From NCBI GenBank assembly GCA_031274365.1, contig JAISQF010000020.1, positions 1 to 51,066 of the forward strand: DNA of 51,066 bases. The letters are read 5' to 3'. This DNA comes from Elusimicrobiota bacterium. Its GTDB lineage: Bacteria > Elusimicrobiota > Endomicrobiia > Endomicrobiales > Endomicrobiaceae. The notes beneath the pieces were generated by a model, which worked only from the letters and a program-made list of their open reading frames with translations, made no database searches and had not been told where the DNA came from. Of this stretch, positions 18,575-27,576 are shown one piece after another (the first letter of the stretch is position 1; each line of letters opens with the position of its first letter). The position numbers and the translations under genes are program-made.

Positions 18575-20834
18575 TTTTTTATTAAAATATAAAAAAAGTT
18601 ATTTTGTTTTTTTGTGTTTGTTTTTTTTGTGTTTCCTTTTTTTGTTTTTAAGAATAAATTATACTTCTGATTTTTCAAAAATGCTGCCTTCAGTATTAGA
18701 CAGAGAGATGCGGTTGTTTAATCATTCTCCTTTGTCTAATAAAGTTTTTGCAGTCATTTCTTCAAAATCCGATTTGTCCGCGCAAGAAGCCGCTGAATTT
18801 ATTTTGGCTTTTATTGGCGAGAATGAAAATTTAGGATTGAAAACTTTTGCAATAGATAATGATTTTTTATTTTCTTATTTTCATTATTTTCCAAATTTGT
18901 GGAATTTGTCGCCGGAAAAGCAGATTCTGGCTGTTTTTAATAAAAAAGAAATAAAAGAAAGAGTAGAAAAAAACATAGACAAACTTTTATTGCCGACGGG
19001 TATTTTTGAACGTAAAATTATTGCTTTGGATCCGTTAAATATTCTTCCGGTTTTTTTAGAAGAATTAAAAGTTTTTAATTTCAGCAATTCTTTGGATATA
19101 AACGGCGGTTTTGTAAAAAGCAAGGATTTGACTCAAATACTTTTGCTCTTTGATTATGACGGCAATGTTTTAGATTTGCAGAAATCTCAAAAAATAAAAG
19201 AAACTTTTGAAAAAATTAAAGAAAATATTCCGGCGGACGTTGATGTTTTTTATATGGGAGCTCCGAGATTTACAAGCGAAAATCACGAAACAATAATTGC
19301 CGATATTTTCCGTATATCGATTATTTCAATTGTTTTGATGATAGTTTTATTTCTCGTTTTTTTAAGAAATAAAGAGGCCTTGTTTATTTATTTTGCGGCG
19401 CCTATAGTAATTGTTTTTGCCGGTGTGATAACAAATTGGATCTTTGGAAATCTTTCGATTATAACTTTGGGTTTTGGTTCCGTATTGATGGGTTTAACCG
19501 TAGATTATTTTTTATATATGTTTTTTGCCTTAAAATCTGCCGATGAAAATCAAAAATTCAAAACGGCGCAAGAAATGTTTAAGCCTATAACCGCAAGCGC
19601 CGTTACTTCAATTGCCGCTTTTTTACTTTTGCTGTTTTCCGGTATCGAAATTCTTAGACAGACGGCGGTTTTTTGCGCAAGCGGTTTGATAGCGGCTTTA
19701 TTTATTTCTCTATTTGTTTCTCCTTTTATTTTTCCGTCTAAAAACAAACAAAGCCGAGAAATTTTTCAAGAAAAACAAAAGGTTTATTTGTCCTATAGAA
19801 AAGCTTTGTTTATTCTGTTTATCATTATTGCGTCGGGTGTTGCCGGTTTTTATTATGCCGAAATAAATGTTTCCGCAGAGTCATTAAATGTCTCGTCGAA
19901 ACAATTGAAAGACGATAGAGAAATGTTTGATAAAATAACAGGCTCGGCTTTTAATAAAAATAAAATGCTTTTTATTTTCGGCTCTTCCATTGACGAAGTT
20001 TTAGAAAGTAATGAGAAAATATCCGCATTAAATCCTAAATATCTCAAACTCTCAAACGTTTTCCCGTCTAATAAAACAAAAGAAAAAAATATTGAGAATT
20101 GGAAAAGATTTTGGGATGATGTAAAAATAAATCAAATAGAAAACATAGCGGGAGAAGTTTTAAGAAAACGTAATCTCAAAGAAAATCTTTTTGATAATTT
20201 TTATAATTTTCTAAAAACTGCCCGCGGAGAGATTTCAACGGATTTTAATTTGAATATGTTTTTCAATCCTATTATAAATCTTGACGCTAAATTTGCTTTT
20301 GTAAATATAATTCCGTCGGATGCTCAAATAGACGGCATAGAACAATTTGATTGCGAGATAATTTCAAACGATTTGCTTATTAAAAAAATCGCCGCGGATG
20401 TTTTGTCGAGATTTAGCAAAATATTTTTATTTCTTTTTATATGTTCTTTTATAGTTTTAACCTTAATATTTAGAAGTCTGAAACTTTCTTTAATTGCTAT
20501 TGCGCCGCCTTTGTGCGGCATAAGCGCATTTTTTGCAGCTTCAGCTTTATTTGGAATAGAAATAAATTTAATCGCTATTTACGCTTTGCCTTTATTGATA
20601 GGGCTTGGCGCGGATTACGGCGTGTTTATGATTTATCAGAAAAAAACCGGCGCAAAACTTCATCCGACAAAAGCGTTAGTCATTGCCGCATTATCCACAA
20701 TCATTGGTTTTGGTTCTTTGACGGCAGCTCATCATAATGTTTTGTTTATAATAGGATTTATGGTTTGCAGCGGAATCATTGTTTCAATTTTGACGAGTAT
20801 TTTTGTTTTGCCGTCTTTGATAAAAGATGTGTAA
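18558..20834 (+). CDS. MMPL/RND-family lipid exporter
   Basis: 758 residues from ATG 18558; a TTG at 18549 is an alternative, as a GGGG lies 3 bases before the TTG and 12 before the ATG. Two similar halves each have one membrane helix, a periplasmic domain and a cluster of about five helices. Clusters run roughly 250-390 and 630-758. Conserved patterns GFGSVLMGLTVDYFLYMFF in the first and LPLLIGLGADYGVFMIY in the second hold the paired acidic residues typical of proton-driven RND pumps. Homologues in aryl-polyene and xanthomonadin loci are thought to move lipids from the inner membrane, here presumably to the LolA-like partner. Confidence 0.87.
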   Translation: MLLIFDFLLKYKKSYFVFLCLFFLCFLFLFLRINYTSDFSKMLPSVLDREMRLFNHSPLSNKVFAVISSKSDLSAQEAAEFILAFIGENENLGLKTFAIDNDFLFSYFHYFPNLWNLSPEKQILAVFNKKEIKERVEKNIDKLLLPTGIFERKIIALDPLNILPVFLEELKVFNFSNSLDINGGFVKSKDLTQILLLFDYDGNVLDLQKSQKIKETFEKIKENIPADVDVFYMGAPRFTSENHETIIADIFRISIISIVLMIVLFLVFLRNKEALFIYFAAPIVIVFAGVITNWIFGNLSIITLGFGSVLMGLTVDYFLYMFFALKSADENQKFKTAQEMFKPITASAVTSIAAFLLLLFSGIEILRQTAVFCASGLIAALFISLFVSPFIFPSKNKQSREIFQEKQKVYLSYRKALFILFIIIASGVAGFYYAEINVSAESLNVSSKQLKDDREMFDKITGSAFNKNKMLFIFGSSIDEVLESNEKISALNPKYLKLSNVFPSNKTKEKNIENWKRFWDDVKINQIENIAGEVLRKRNLKENLFDNFYNFLKTARGEISTDFNLNMFFNPIINLDAKFAFVNIIPSDAQIDGIEQFDCEIISNDLLIKKIAADVLSRFSKIFLFLFICSFIVLTLIFRSLKLSLIAIAPPLCGISAFFAASALFGIEINLIAIYALPLLIGLGADYGVFMIYQKKTGAKLHPTKALVIAALSTIIGFGSLTAAHHNVLFIIGFMVCSGIIVSILTSIFVLPSLIKDV

Positions 20835-20892
20835 AATTAAATTTTATTGCAAAGCCGTAAAAAGAAAACCTTTATAATTATGAGGAGAAGAA

Positions 20893-21231
20893 ATGAATGT
20901 AATTTGCAGCATTGAAGAATCTTTTAGAGGAATGGAAAATGGAGTTTTCTCTTTTTTCATTGATAAAAATTTTCCGGCTTTTAACGGACATTTTCCATCA
21001 TTTCCGATTTTACCGGGGATTGTTCAAGTGGAAATGGCGCTGTTTTGTATAAAGAAAATCTTAAATAATGAAAATGCAAACATACAAGAAATTAGAAAGA
21101 TTAAGTTTATAAAACCGATATTTCCTCAGACTGAAGTTTTTGTAGAGATTATTCAAAACGATTCTAAATTTAACGCAACGGTTAAAGATTGCAATGTTGT
21201 TTTTTCTCAAATTTTTATGTCTGTGAAATAA
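20893..21231 (+). CDS. FabZ-like dehydratase (ApeI-like)
   Basis: 112 residues, a short hotdog-fold protein. FPAFNGHFPSFPILPGIVQVEMAL contains the GHFP histidine and the PILPGI loop of FabZ/FabA dehydratases and ends in the central helix; the IKFIKPIFPQTEVFVEI strand pair follows. This is the second dehydratase-like gene in the operon, as in aryl-polyene clusters with ApeI plus ApeP. A GGAG site precedes the ATG, 58 bases after the exporter. The typical partner ketosynthase and ketoreductase are missing from the window. Confidence 0.8.
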   Translation: MNVICSIEESFRGMENGVFSFFIDKNFPAFNGHFPSFPILPGIVQVEMALFCIKKILNNENANIQEIRKIKFIKPIFPQTEVFVEIIQNDSKFNATVKDCNVVFSQIFMSVK

Positions 21232-21258
21232 GCCGATTAAAAGTAGGATGTATATAAA

Positions 21259-21726
21259 ATGAAAGAAATTTATTTTAAGCAAAATCCAAACGATCCTAAT
21301 CCTTTAAGAGCTTTTACTAAACGTAAAGTCCGTTTTGACGAGATAGATCCTCTAAATATTATGTGGCATGGTCATTATGCAAGTTTTTTTGAGGAGGGGC
21401 GGTTGAGCTTGGGCGCGAAATATTCAATAGGTTATATGGATTTTTATAAAGCGGGCGTTATAATTCCATTAAAAAAATTTCATATCGATTATATTTTGCC
21501 TTTGGAGTTTGACAAAGTTTATGAAATAGAAACTATATTGCATTGGAATGAAGCCGCGAGATTGGATTTTTCCTACAATATTTTTTCGAATGATAAATTG
21601 ACGACGACAGGTTATAGCGTGCATTTAATGCTTGATAAAAATAAAAATATTTTGGTTAGCAAGCCTGCTTTTTTTGAGGATTTTTGCTTAAAATGGAAAG
21701 AGGGCGTTATCTGTGAAAAATATTAA
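21259..21726 (+). CDS. 4HBT-type thioesterase
   Basis: 155 residues. The hotdog core carries RKVRFDEIDPLNIMWHGHYASFFEEGR, the 4-hydroxybenzoyl-CoA thioesterase pattern with the acidic residue and H-x-x-Y, then KKFHIDYILPLEFDKVYEIET and a final LDFSYNIFS strand. It would release or transfer an acyl group from ACP or CoA. The next gene starts inside its 3' end (14-base overlap). Thioesterases of this sort are regular members of aryl-polyene operons. Confidence 0.85.
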   Translation: MKEIYFKQNPNDPNPLRAFTKRKVRFDEIDPLNIMWHGHYASFFEEGRLSLGAKYSIGYMDFYKAGVIIPLKKFHIDYILPLEFDKVYEIETILHWNEAARLDFSYNIFSNDKLTTTGYSVHLMLDKNKNILVSKPAFFEDFCLKWKEGVICEKY

Positions 21727-22894
21727 ACCGCTGATAGTAATTCCTCTCTATAATCATGGTTCTTTGATTGAAAAAACGATTTACGATTGCTTGAAATATT
21801 ACGGCGATATTTTAGTTATAGACGACGGAAGCACAGACGAAGCTTTAGAAAAAATAAAAAAGTTTAAGATTAGTTTAATTTCTTTTAAGAAAAATCGCGG
21901 AAAAGGAGAGGCGATTTTAGCCGCCGCTAGATTTGCAAAAGAAAAAAGTTTCACTCATATCGTTTCGATAGATGCCGACGGACAGCATTACGCTATAGAC
22001 ATTGAAAAACTTTTAATTGAATCGGATTTATATCCTCGCTCAATAATAATAGGCAAGAGAGATTTTACTTCAAAAAATATTCCCGCGATTTCGAAATTTG
22101 GCAGAAAGTTCGCGTCTTTCTGGGCAAAAGTTCAAACATCAAAAACTATAATAGATATGCAAAGCGGTTTTAGAGTTTATCCTTTGGAAATTTTTGATAA
22201 GTACAAGATTTTTACAAAAGGTTTTGCTTTTGAGACGGAGATAATTATTAAAGCTGTTTGGGCCGGTTTTGATATTAGAGAAATTGACGTCGGCGTTTTT
22301 TATCCGACAAGAGAAAAAAGAATTTCGCATTTTCAGCTTTTTGGCGACAATTTTAATATCGCCGTATTAAATACATATTTGACTATTCGTTCTATGATTC
22401 CCATTCCTCATAAAAAATATATGCAAAACTCCGACGGGAAAATAATTTCTCTAAATCCTTTTAAGGTTGTCGTAGAGCAAATTAAAAAAAATGACAATCC
22501 TTTCCATCTTGGCATAAGCGCCGCTTGGAGTATGTTTTGCGCAAGTTTGGCTTTGCCGGGTTTTAGAAATATGATTTTGATTGTCGGCGTAGGATGGTTT
22601 AACTTAAATAGATTGATTGCTTTTAGCGTGGATAAACTGGCTATGCCGCCTTTTATTCCTTTTGTGTGCGTTGAGGCCGGATATTTTATAAGACATGGAA
22701 AATTTTTAACGGAAATAAGCTGGCAAATTATCGGGCGCCAATTTTTACAGAGAGTTTGGGAATGGTTTTTGGGTTCTCTTATTGTCGCGCCGATTGCCGC
22801 TCTTGTCGTCGGATTTATAGTTTTTATCATAGGCTGTATTTTAAGGAAATGCGTAATTTATGGTTCAAAAATGGACGGGAAAAAGCCGCAGTAA
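21713..22894 (+). CDS. Family 2 glycosyltransferase with C-terminal DUF2062 membrane domain
   Basis: 393 residues from GTG 21713 (AAAGAGGG upstream). A GT-A domain covers about 1-240: KPLIVIPLYNHG, ILVIDDGSTD, IVSIDADGQH (the DxD metal site) and MQSGFRVYP. The C-terminal 140 residues form a DUF2062 membrane region (FHLGISAAWSMFCASLALPGFR, IVGVGWFNLNR, IVAPIAALVVGFIVFII). In aryl-polyene loci a GT plus acyltransferase pair attaches a head group to the acyl chain; here the two enzymes are separate genes overlapping by 35 bases. The sugar donor is unknown. Confidence 0.87.
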   Translation: MKNIKPLIVIPLYNHGSLIEKTIYDCLKYYGDILVIDDGSTDEALEKIKKFKISLISFKKNRGKGEAILAAARFAKEKSFTHIVSIDADGQHYAIDIEKLLIESDLYPRSIIIGKRDFTSKNIPAISKFGRKFASFWAKVQTSKTIIDMQSGFRVYPLEIFDKYKIFTKGFAFETEIIIKAVWAGFDIREIDVGVFYPTREKRISHFQLFGDNFNIAVLNTYLTIRSMIPIPHKKYMQNSDGKIISLNPFKVVVEQIKKNDNPFHLGISAAWSMFCASLALPGFRNMILIVGVGWFNLNRLIAFSVDKLAMPPFIPFVCVEAGYFIRHGKFLTEISWQIIGRQFLQRVWEWFLGSLIVAPIAALVVGFIVFIIGCILRKCVIYGSKMDGKKPQ

Positions 22895-23750
22895 ATCTTT
22901 TTTTCATACTATTCAGATTATTTTTATAAAAATCGGCGCAAGAAGCGCGGCTTATTTCTTTTTGTATTTTATAGCTGCTTTCTATACTTTGCTTCCGTCA
23001 ATTAGAAAGAATTCGTCCTATTATCTAAAAAAAAGATTTTCTTCCGACGGTAAATTGAAGATTTTTTTTAGGATTTATAAATTAAATCTTACATTTGGAA
23101 AAATTTTAATGGATAGAGCGGTTTTTGGCGTCAAAGGAGACATCAAAATAATTTCGTCCGCCGCTAACAAAGAAAAATGCCGCGATTTATATTTACAAAA
23201 TAAAGGATTGATAATTTTGACGGCGCACTGCGGTTCGTGGCAATCGGCGATGTCGGCTTTTGATTTTATAGAGGCGGAGAAGTTTGTCGTTTATCATAGG
23301 AGTAAAGAAGATATAGACAAACATGTTCACGAACTTTCTCAAAAAAGTTCTCCGATAAATTTTATAGATCCTCAAAATAATTATGGAGGCAGCGTTGAAA
23401 TTATGGCGGCTTTGCAAAGAGGCGCCATAGTGTGTATGATGGGCGATAGAACTTTTGGCGGTAAAAATAATGCGCTACTTGTAAATTTTTTTGGAGAGAA
23501 AGCCGCGTTCCCTTTCAGTATTTATAGAATAGCGGCGGCGTTAAAAATTCCGATAGCGGTTATTTTCTTCCCTTATAGAGGGCGCGGGAAAATTGATTCT
23601 TTTATTGCCGATACTTTCTTTGTTGAGGATAAAGGCAGAAAAGCGGAAAATTATTTTGACGAAGTGCGGCATTTTGCTTTGCTGCTTGAAGATTTTTGTA
23701 TGGAATATCCGTATCAGTTTTACAATTATTTCAATATGTGGGAGGAATAA
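22860..23750 (+). CDS. LpxL-like lysophospholipid acyltransferase
   Basis: 296 residues, membrane-associated at the N-terminus (hydrophobic near 25-48). The acyltransferase motif is H123-C-G-S-W-Q128: the usual HX4(D/E) pattern has glutamine at the acid position. Other family features stand: GGSVEIMAALQRGAIVCMMGDR, FPFSIYRIAAALKIP, and YQFYNYFNMW at the end. It would move an acyl chain, perhaps from the ACP next door, onto the product of the glycosyltransferase. Whether Gln is normal in this cluster-associated subfamily I cannot tell. Confidence 0.85.
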   Translation: MVQKWTGKSRSKSFFHTIQIIFIKIGARSAAYFFLYFIAAFYTLLPSIRKNSSYYLKKRFSSDGKLKIFFRIYKLNLTFGKILMDRAVFGVKGDIKIISSAANKEKCRDLYLQNKGLIILTAHCGSWQSAMSAFDFIEAEKFVVYHRSKEDIDKHVHELSQKSSPINFIDPQNNYGGSVEIMAALQRGAIVCMMGDRTFGGKNNALLVNFFGEKAAFPFSIYRIAAALKIPIAVIFFPYRGRGKIDSFIADTFFVEDKGRKAENYFDEVRHFALLLEDFCMEYPYQFYNYFNMWEE

Positions 23751-24008
23751 ATGATTAAGACGACATTAGATGAAGTGAAAAAAGTTTTGGAGGAAAATTT
23801 GGATTTAGGCGCGACAGATTTGACGGAGATAAATGAAGATTCTCCTCTCTTTCAGTCATTAGGGCTTGACAGCTTGGACGCTATAGAAATAGTCGTGATT
23901 TTGCGTAAATATTATGGTATAATAATTGAAAATATGGAACAGGGCAGAGAAGTTTTTAAGACTATTGGAGCATTAAGAAAATTTATTGAACAAAATAGAA
24001 CAAAATAA
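23751..24008 (+). CDS. Acyl carrier protein
   Basis: 85 residues, starting one base after the acyltransferase stop. S41 in LGLDSLDAIEIVVIL is the phosphopantetheine attachment site, with the usual acidic helix II. The C-terminal part is longer and less acidic than fatty-acid AcpP, resembling the dedicated ACPs of aryl-polyene clusters. It closes the operon and implies that an acyl chain is held locally, although no ketosynthase, ketoreductase or ligase is encoded here. The 280 bases after it (24009-24288) hold no gene that I can support. Confidence 0.9.
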   Translation: MIKTTLDEVKKVLEENLDLGATDLTEINEDSPLFQSLGLDSLDAIEIVVILRKYYGIIIENMEQGREVFKTIGALRKFIEQNRTK

Positions 24009-24288
24009 AAATATCCGCAGCGTCATTTAGTTAATCAGAAAGAACACACATCACATCAACACATTGTTTGAGCAATTACACGTATTAGAGTAAAGTCTAA
24101 AAGTATGGAAATTATTGTTTATAATAAACATATTTTGTGAAATTATTAAATCAATTTTAACAATATTTACAGATGTTATTTTGTAAGTTGTCTTATTATC
24201 CCTATGTATCGTTATTGTGAGAGATTTCGCTTTTATTTAATTGAACTGAAAATTAATTCCCGGGTGCGTAATAATATAGAGGATAAAA

Positions 24289-25584
24289 ATGACAAAATTT
24301 TTCAAAATACTTTTGATATTAATTTTATTATTTTTAGGGAATTTTGCTTTTGCGGCAAATATAAATCTATTGGATTCATCTTATAATCAACAAGAGATTG
24401 AAAATATAATCAATCAGATGAGCGCGGGTTCTCCTTTGGTCGTTAAACTTTTAGAAATAGCAAGCGACGAGGAGAAATTAAGAGAAGTATTGGATAGTTT
24501 GAGCGGATCTTTTTTAACAAATATAATGACTATGGGGGCAAGAGGGGATTATTTTGGAATGTTTCAAGCGATGAAAATTCCTGTCTTGTCAACGACAATA
24601 AATACGATGACGCCCGGGGCAAAAGCTATTTGGTTTCAAGGTTTATACAATGAATTATATTTTGGCAGCGGCAATAATCAGACATTAGGAAATTTTATCT
24701 CAAGAGGAGGCCGCGCGCGAGTAGGAAAAGATTTGTATTATTTTCTAAATGGAATGTTTGGTATTTTTGCAGGTTATGACAGAAAAGAATTGTCGCAAGC
24801 AAATAATAAAGCGGATATGGATGATTTTGAATTTGGAACTTACGGGGGATTAAATATCCCGCTAAATTCCGGCTATCCCGTAAATATCAAATGGATAGTT
24901 AGCGGAGCATATCAAGAATATAGAACGTTGAGAAAAATAGATTTGCCTGATTTTGTTTTTTGGCCGCGCGCTAAGATTAACACTTATGGCGCAAGAGGAG
25001 CGGCGGAAATAGAAATGCGGATTAAACAAAATAAAGTGTTGCTGGAATATATTCCTTTTGTAACAGTAGAAAGCGGATATATAATAAATGATAAGTATGA
25101 AGAAACCGGAGGAGAATATACCGCTTTGGCAGCCGGCGCTTCAGCTTATACGCGTCTTGAGACTTTAGGCGGACTTCGTATCGAAGGGAGAAATAAGAAC
25201 GTTAAATGGTATGGAAAATTTTTTGCAGGACAATTGATTGTCGGCGCGCGGCAAAAATATTCTTTGAGTCTTAGCTCTTATTCGTCGCTTGGAAATATGA
25301 ATATAGAAAACGACGAGATGTCGGAACTTTACGGCGGAGCGGGCTTTGGCATAGAGTATAATTTTACAAAGATAAAAAAAATTGGAATAGACGAGGAATT
25401 TGCCTTAACGGGATTATCTTTATACTTTGATATAGAGGGAAGATTTTCAAAAAATTTGCAAAGTTACGGCGGACAAGCCGGTTTAATATATAAATTTCCG
25501 CAAAAAATAAGATTTGTAAAGCCGCGCGTTCAAAAGAAATATTTAGAGTCAAAAGATTTAATCATAAGAAAGAAAGATTTATAA
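24289..25584 (+). CDS. Outer-membrane autotransporter-type barrel protein without passenger
   Basis: 431 residues with a signal peptide (MTKFFKILLILILLFLGNFAFA). A helical segment (about 30-105) includes VLDSLSGSFLTNIM, which matches LDELSGSFLLTSFK before the barrel of the 31361 protein. The rest is a series of amphipathic strands with aromatic girdles (FGIFAGYDRK, GTYGGLNIPL, VKWYGKFFAGQLIVGARQKYS, GGQAGLIYKF), an autotransporter-type barrel of about 12 strands. A basic tail (KPRVQKKYLES, IIRKKDL) follows where autotransporters normally end. No beta-helix passenger is present, so it may be a porin-like or scaffold relative. It is monocistronic. Confidence 0.75.
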   Translation: MTKFFKILLILILLFLGNFAFAANINLLDSSYNQQEIENIINQMSAGSPLVVKLLEIASDEEKLREVLDSLSGSFLTNIMTMGARGDYFGMFQAMKIPVLSTTINTMTPGAKAIWFQGLYNELYFGSGNNQTLGNFISRGGRARVGKDLYYFLNGMFGIFAGYDRKELSQANNKADMDDFEFGTYGGLNIPLNSGYPVNIKWIVSGAYQEYRTLRKIDLPDFVFWPRAKINTYGARGAAEIEMRIKQNKVLLEYIPFVTVESGYIINDKYEETGGEYTALAAGASAYTRLETLGGLRIEGRNKNVKWYGKFFAGQLIVGARQKYSLSLSSYSSLGNMNIENDEMSELYGGAGFGIEYNFTKIKKIGIDEEFALTGLSLYFDIEGRFSKNLQSYGGQAGLIYKFPQKIRFVKPRVQKKYLESKDLIIRKKDL

Positions 25585-25653
25585 TAAAAATAGATAAAAC
25601 AAATCTAAATAAAATATTGCATACGCAGCTTAAAATAAATCCCGCCTTAAATT

Positions 25654-26946
25654 TTAATCACCAAAAGTTCTTGAAAAAATATAATTGATATTTTTGAACT
25701 GGCTATTCATATCGCAGTCTCTTTTAATCTCATCTTTATTAAGATAATTTTTTATTTCCGTTTCTAAACACGCTTCTATCATGGAAATTTTTTCATCTCT
25801 TGATTTGAAAGCGGCTTTTTGGACCATAGCGTAGGCTTCTTGGCGGGAAATTCCTTTATCTATAAGAGATAATAAAAGCGCTCCTGAAAAAATTATATTT
25901 TTTGTTTTATCAATATTTGCCAGCATGTTTTTTGGATAAACATTTAAGCCGGAAATAAGAGTCTGCATTCTTAAAATCATATAATGAATAATTTCAGACG
26001 CGTCGGGCAGCATTATTCTTTCCGTGGACGAATGACTGATGTCGCGCTCATGCCAAAGAGCGATATTTTCCATAGCGGTAACAGAATATCCTCTTAACAA
26101 TCTTGCCAAACCGCAAATATTTTCAGATATTATCGGATTTCTTTTATGAGGCATTGCCGACGAACCTTTTTGTCCTTTTGTAAAAGGTTCTTCCGCTTCG
26201 GCAACTTCAGTCCTTTGCAAATGTCTTATTTCCGTGGCTATTCTTTCAAGGGCTGCCCCCAAATGCGCCAAGGTAAATATATAAACCGAATGTCTGTCGC
26301 GCGGGATAATTTGCGTCGAAACCGGCTCGGCTTTTAATCCCATTTTTTTGCACACATATTTTTCAACTCGGCAATCCAAATGCGCCATCGTCCCGACTGC
26401 TCCGGATATTTTTCCATAGCTGACGGTCTCAAGCGCAAAATTTAATCTGTCAATACAGCGTTCGATTTCGCAATACCAAGACGCTGCTTTTAATCCGAAA
26501 GTCATCGGTTCTGCGTGGACGCCGTGCGTTCTGCCCATTATTGGAGTCATCTTATATTTTTTTGCAAGTCTTTTAATTATTGAGGATAATTTTTTTGTTT
26601 CTTTAATAATTAAGAGAACGGATTCTTTTAATTGAGCGCCGGTTGCAGTATCTAAAACGTCTGATGAAGTCATACCCAAATGTAAAAATCTTCCTTCTTC
26701 TCCTATCGTTTCGACCACTGCCGTTAAGAAAGAAATTACGTCGTGTTTTACGGTTTTTTCAATTTCATTTATTCTATCGACATTTATTTTCGCTCTTTTT
26801 TTTATGGTCTCGACGGCTTTTTTAGGCACTGTTGCAAAAAGCGACATAGCCTCGGCGGCAAAAATTTCCACCTCAAGCATTTTTGCAAATCTATTTTCCT
26901 CCGACCATATTTTTTCCATTTCAGGTTTGACATATCTTGATATCAT
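25654..26946 (-). CDS. purB: Adenylosuccinate lyase
   Basis: 430 residues, normal length. It cleaves SAICAR to AICAR and adenylosuccinate to AMP. The fumarase/aspartase superfamily signature is clear: GSSAMPHKRNP holds the mobile signature loop with its catalytic serine, GRTHGVHAEPMTFG and HLGMTSSDVLDTA hold the other active-site residues. AGGAGG on the minus strand precedes the ATG. It is the last gene of a four-gene minus-strand purine/pyrimidine operon, 14 bases after purN. Confidence 0.96.
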   Translation of the reverse strand: MISRYVKPEMEKIWSEENRFAKMLEVEIFAAEAMSLFATVPKKAVETIKKRAKINVDRINEIEKTVKHDVISFLTAVVETIGEEGRFLHLGMTSSDVLDTATGAQLKESVLLIIKETKKLSSIIKRLAKKYKMTPIMGRTHGVHAEPMTFGLKAASWYCEIERCIDRLNFALETVSYGKISGAVGTMAHLDCRVEKYVCKKMGLKAEPVSTQIIPRDRHSVYIFTLAHLGAALERIATEIRHLQRTEVAEAEEPFTKGQKGSSAMPHKRNPIISENICGLARLLRGYSVTAMENIALWHERDISHSSTERIMLPDASEIIHYMILRMQTLISGLNVYPKNMLANIDKTKNIIFSGALLLSLIDKGISRQEAYAMVQKAAFKSRDEKISMIEACLETEIKNYLNKDEIKRDCDMNSQFKNINYIFSRTFGD

Positions 26947-26960
26947 TAAAACCTCCTGTT

Positions 26961-27548
26961 TTAACGCTTTTGCTCGTTGTCTGACATTTTCAATATCACT
27001 GATTTTATAGCTTCGGGATATATTTTATGCTCTATTTCTAAAACTCTTTTAGCCAAAATTTCAGACGTGTCGTTTTCAAAAACTGGGATTTCTTTTTGTA
27101 TTATGATTTTTCCGGTATCATAATTTTCATCGACAAAATGGACTGTCGCGCCTGATTTTTTTTCTCCCGCTTTTATAACCGCTTGATGCACGTAATGTCC
27201 ATACATTTTTTTTCCGCCAAATTTCGGAAGCAGAGACGGATGAATGTTTAGAATTCTATTATTATAAACATCTATTATTTTTGAACTTATTAAAGACATA
27301 TAACCCGCAAGACAAATTAAATCTATTTGAGATATTTTAAGTTCTTGCAAAACTTTCTCGTCGGAATTTTTAATGAAAAGAGATTTTATTTTTTCTTTTT
27401 TTGCTCTTTGTAAGGCAAAAGCCGAAGGGTTATTTGAAATTACAAGACTGACCGCGGCAAGATTTTTTAATATCCCGTTTTTTGTTTGGTCTATTATCGA
27501 TTGTAAATTTGAACCGCCTCCGGAAACAAAAACGGCAATTTTTTTCAT
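26961..27548 (-). CDS. purN: Phosphoribosylglycinamide formyltransferase
   Basis: 195 residues. PurN uses 10-formyltetrahydrofolate to formylate GAR. MKKIAVFVSGGGSNLQSIID is the phosphate-binding start, and NIHPSLLPKFGGKKMYG carries the catalytic N-x-H; the matching aspartate lies in VDENYDTGKII (pattern VD-x-x-x-D-x-G). Gap to purM is about 28 bases and to purB 14, so it sits in the middle of the operon. The folate-independent PurT is not needed if this is active. Confidence 0.95.
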   Translation of the reverse strand: MKKIAVFVSGGGSNLQSIIDQTKNGILKNLAAVSLVISNNPSAFALQRAKKEKIKSLFIKNSDEKVLQELKISQIDLICLAGYMSLISSKIIDVYNNRILNIHPSLLPKFGGKKMYGHYVHQAVIKAGEKKSGATVHFVDENYDTGKIIIQKEIPVFENDTSEILAKRVLEIEHKIYPEAIKSVILKMSDNEQKR

Positions 27549-27576
27549 CTCTATTCCTTATATTTTTATATATTTT

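Noticed and set aside
24009-24288. Small gene between the ACP and the barrel protein
   Set aside because: Short frames here lack ribosome-binding sites and coding-like composition; the stretch is A/T-rich leader sequence.
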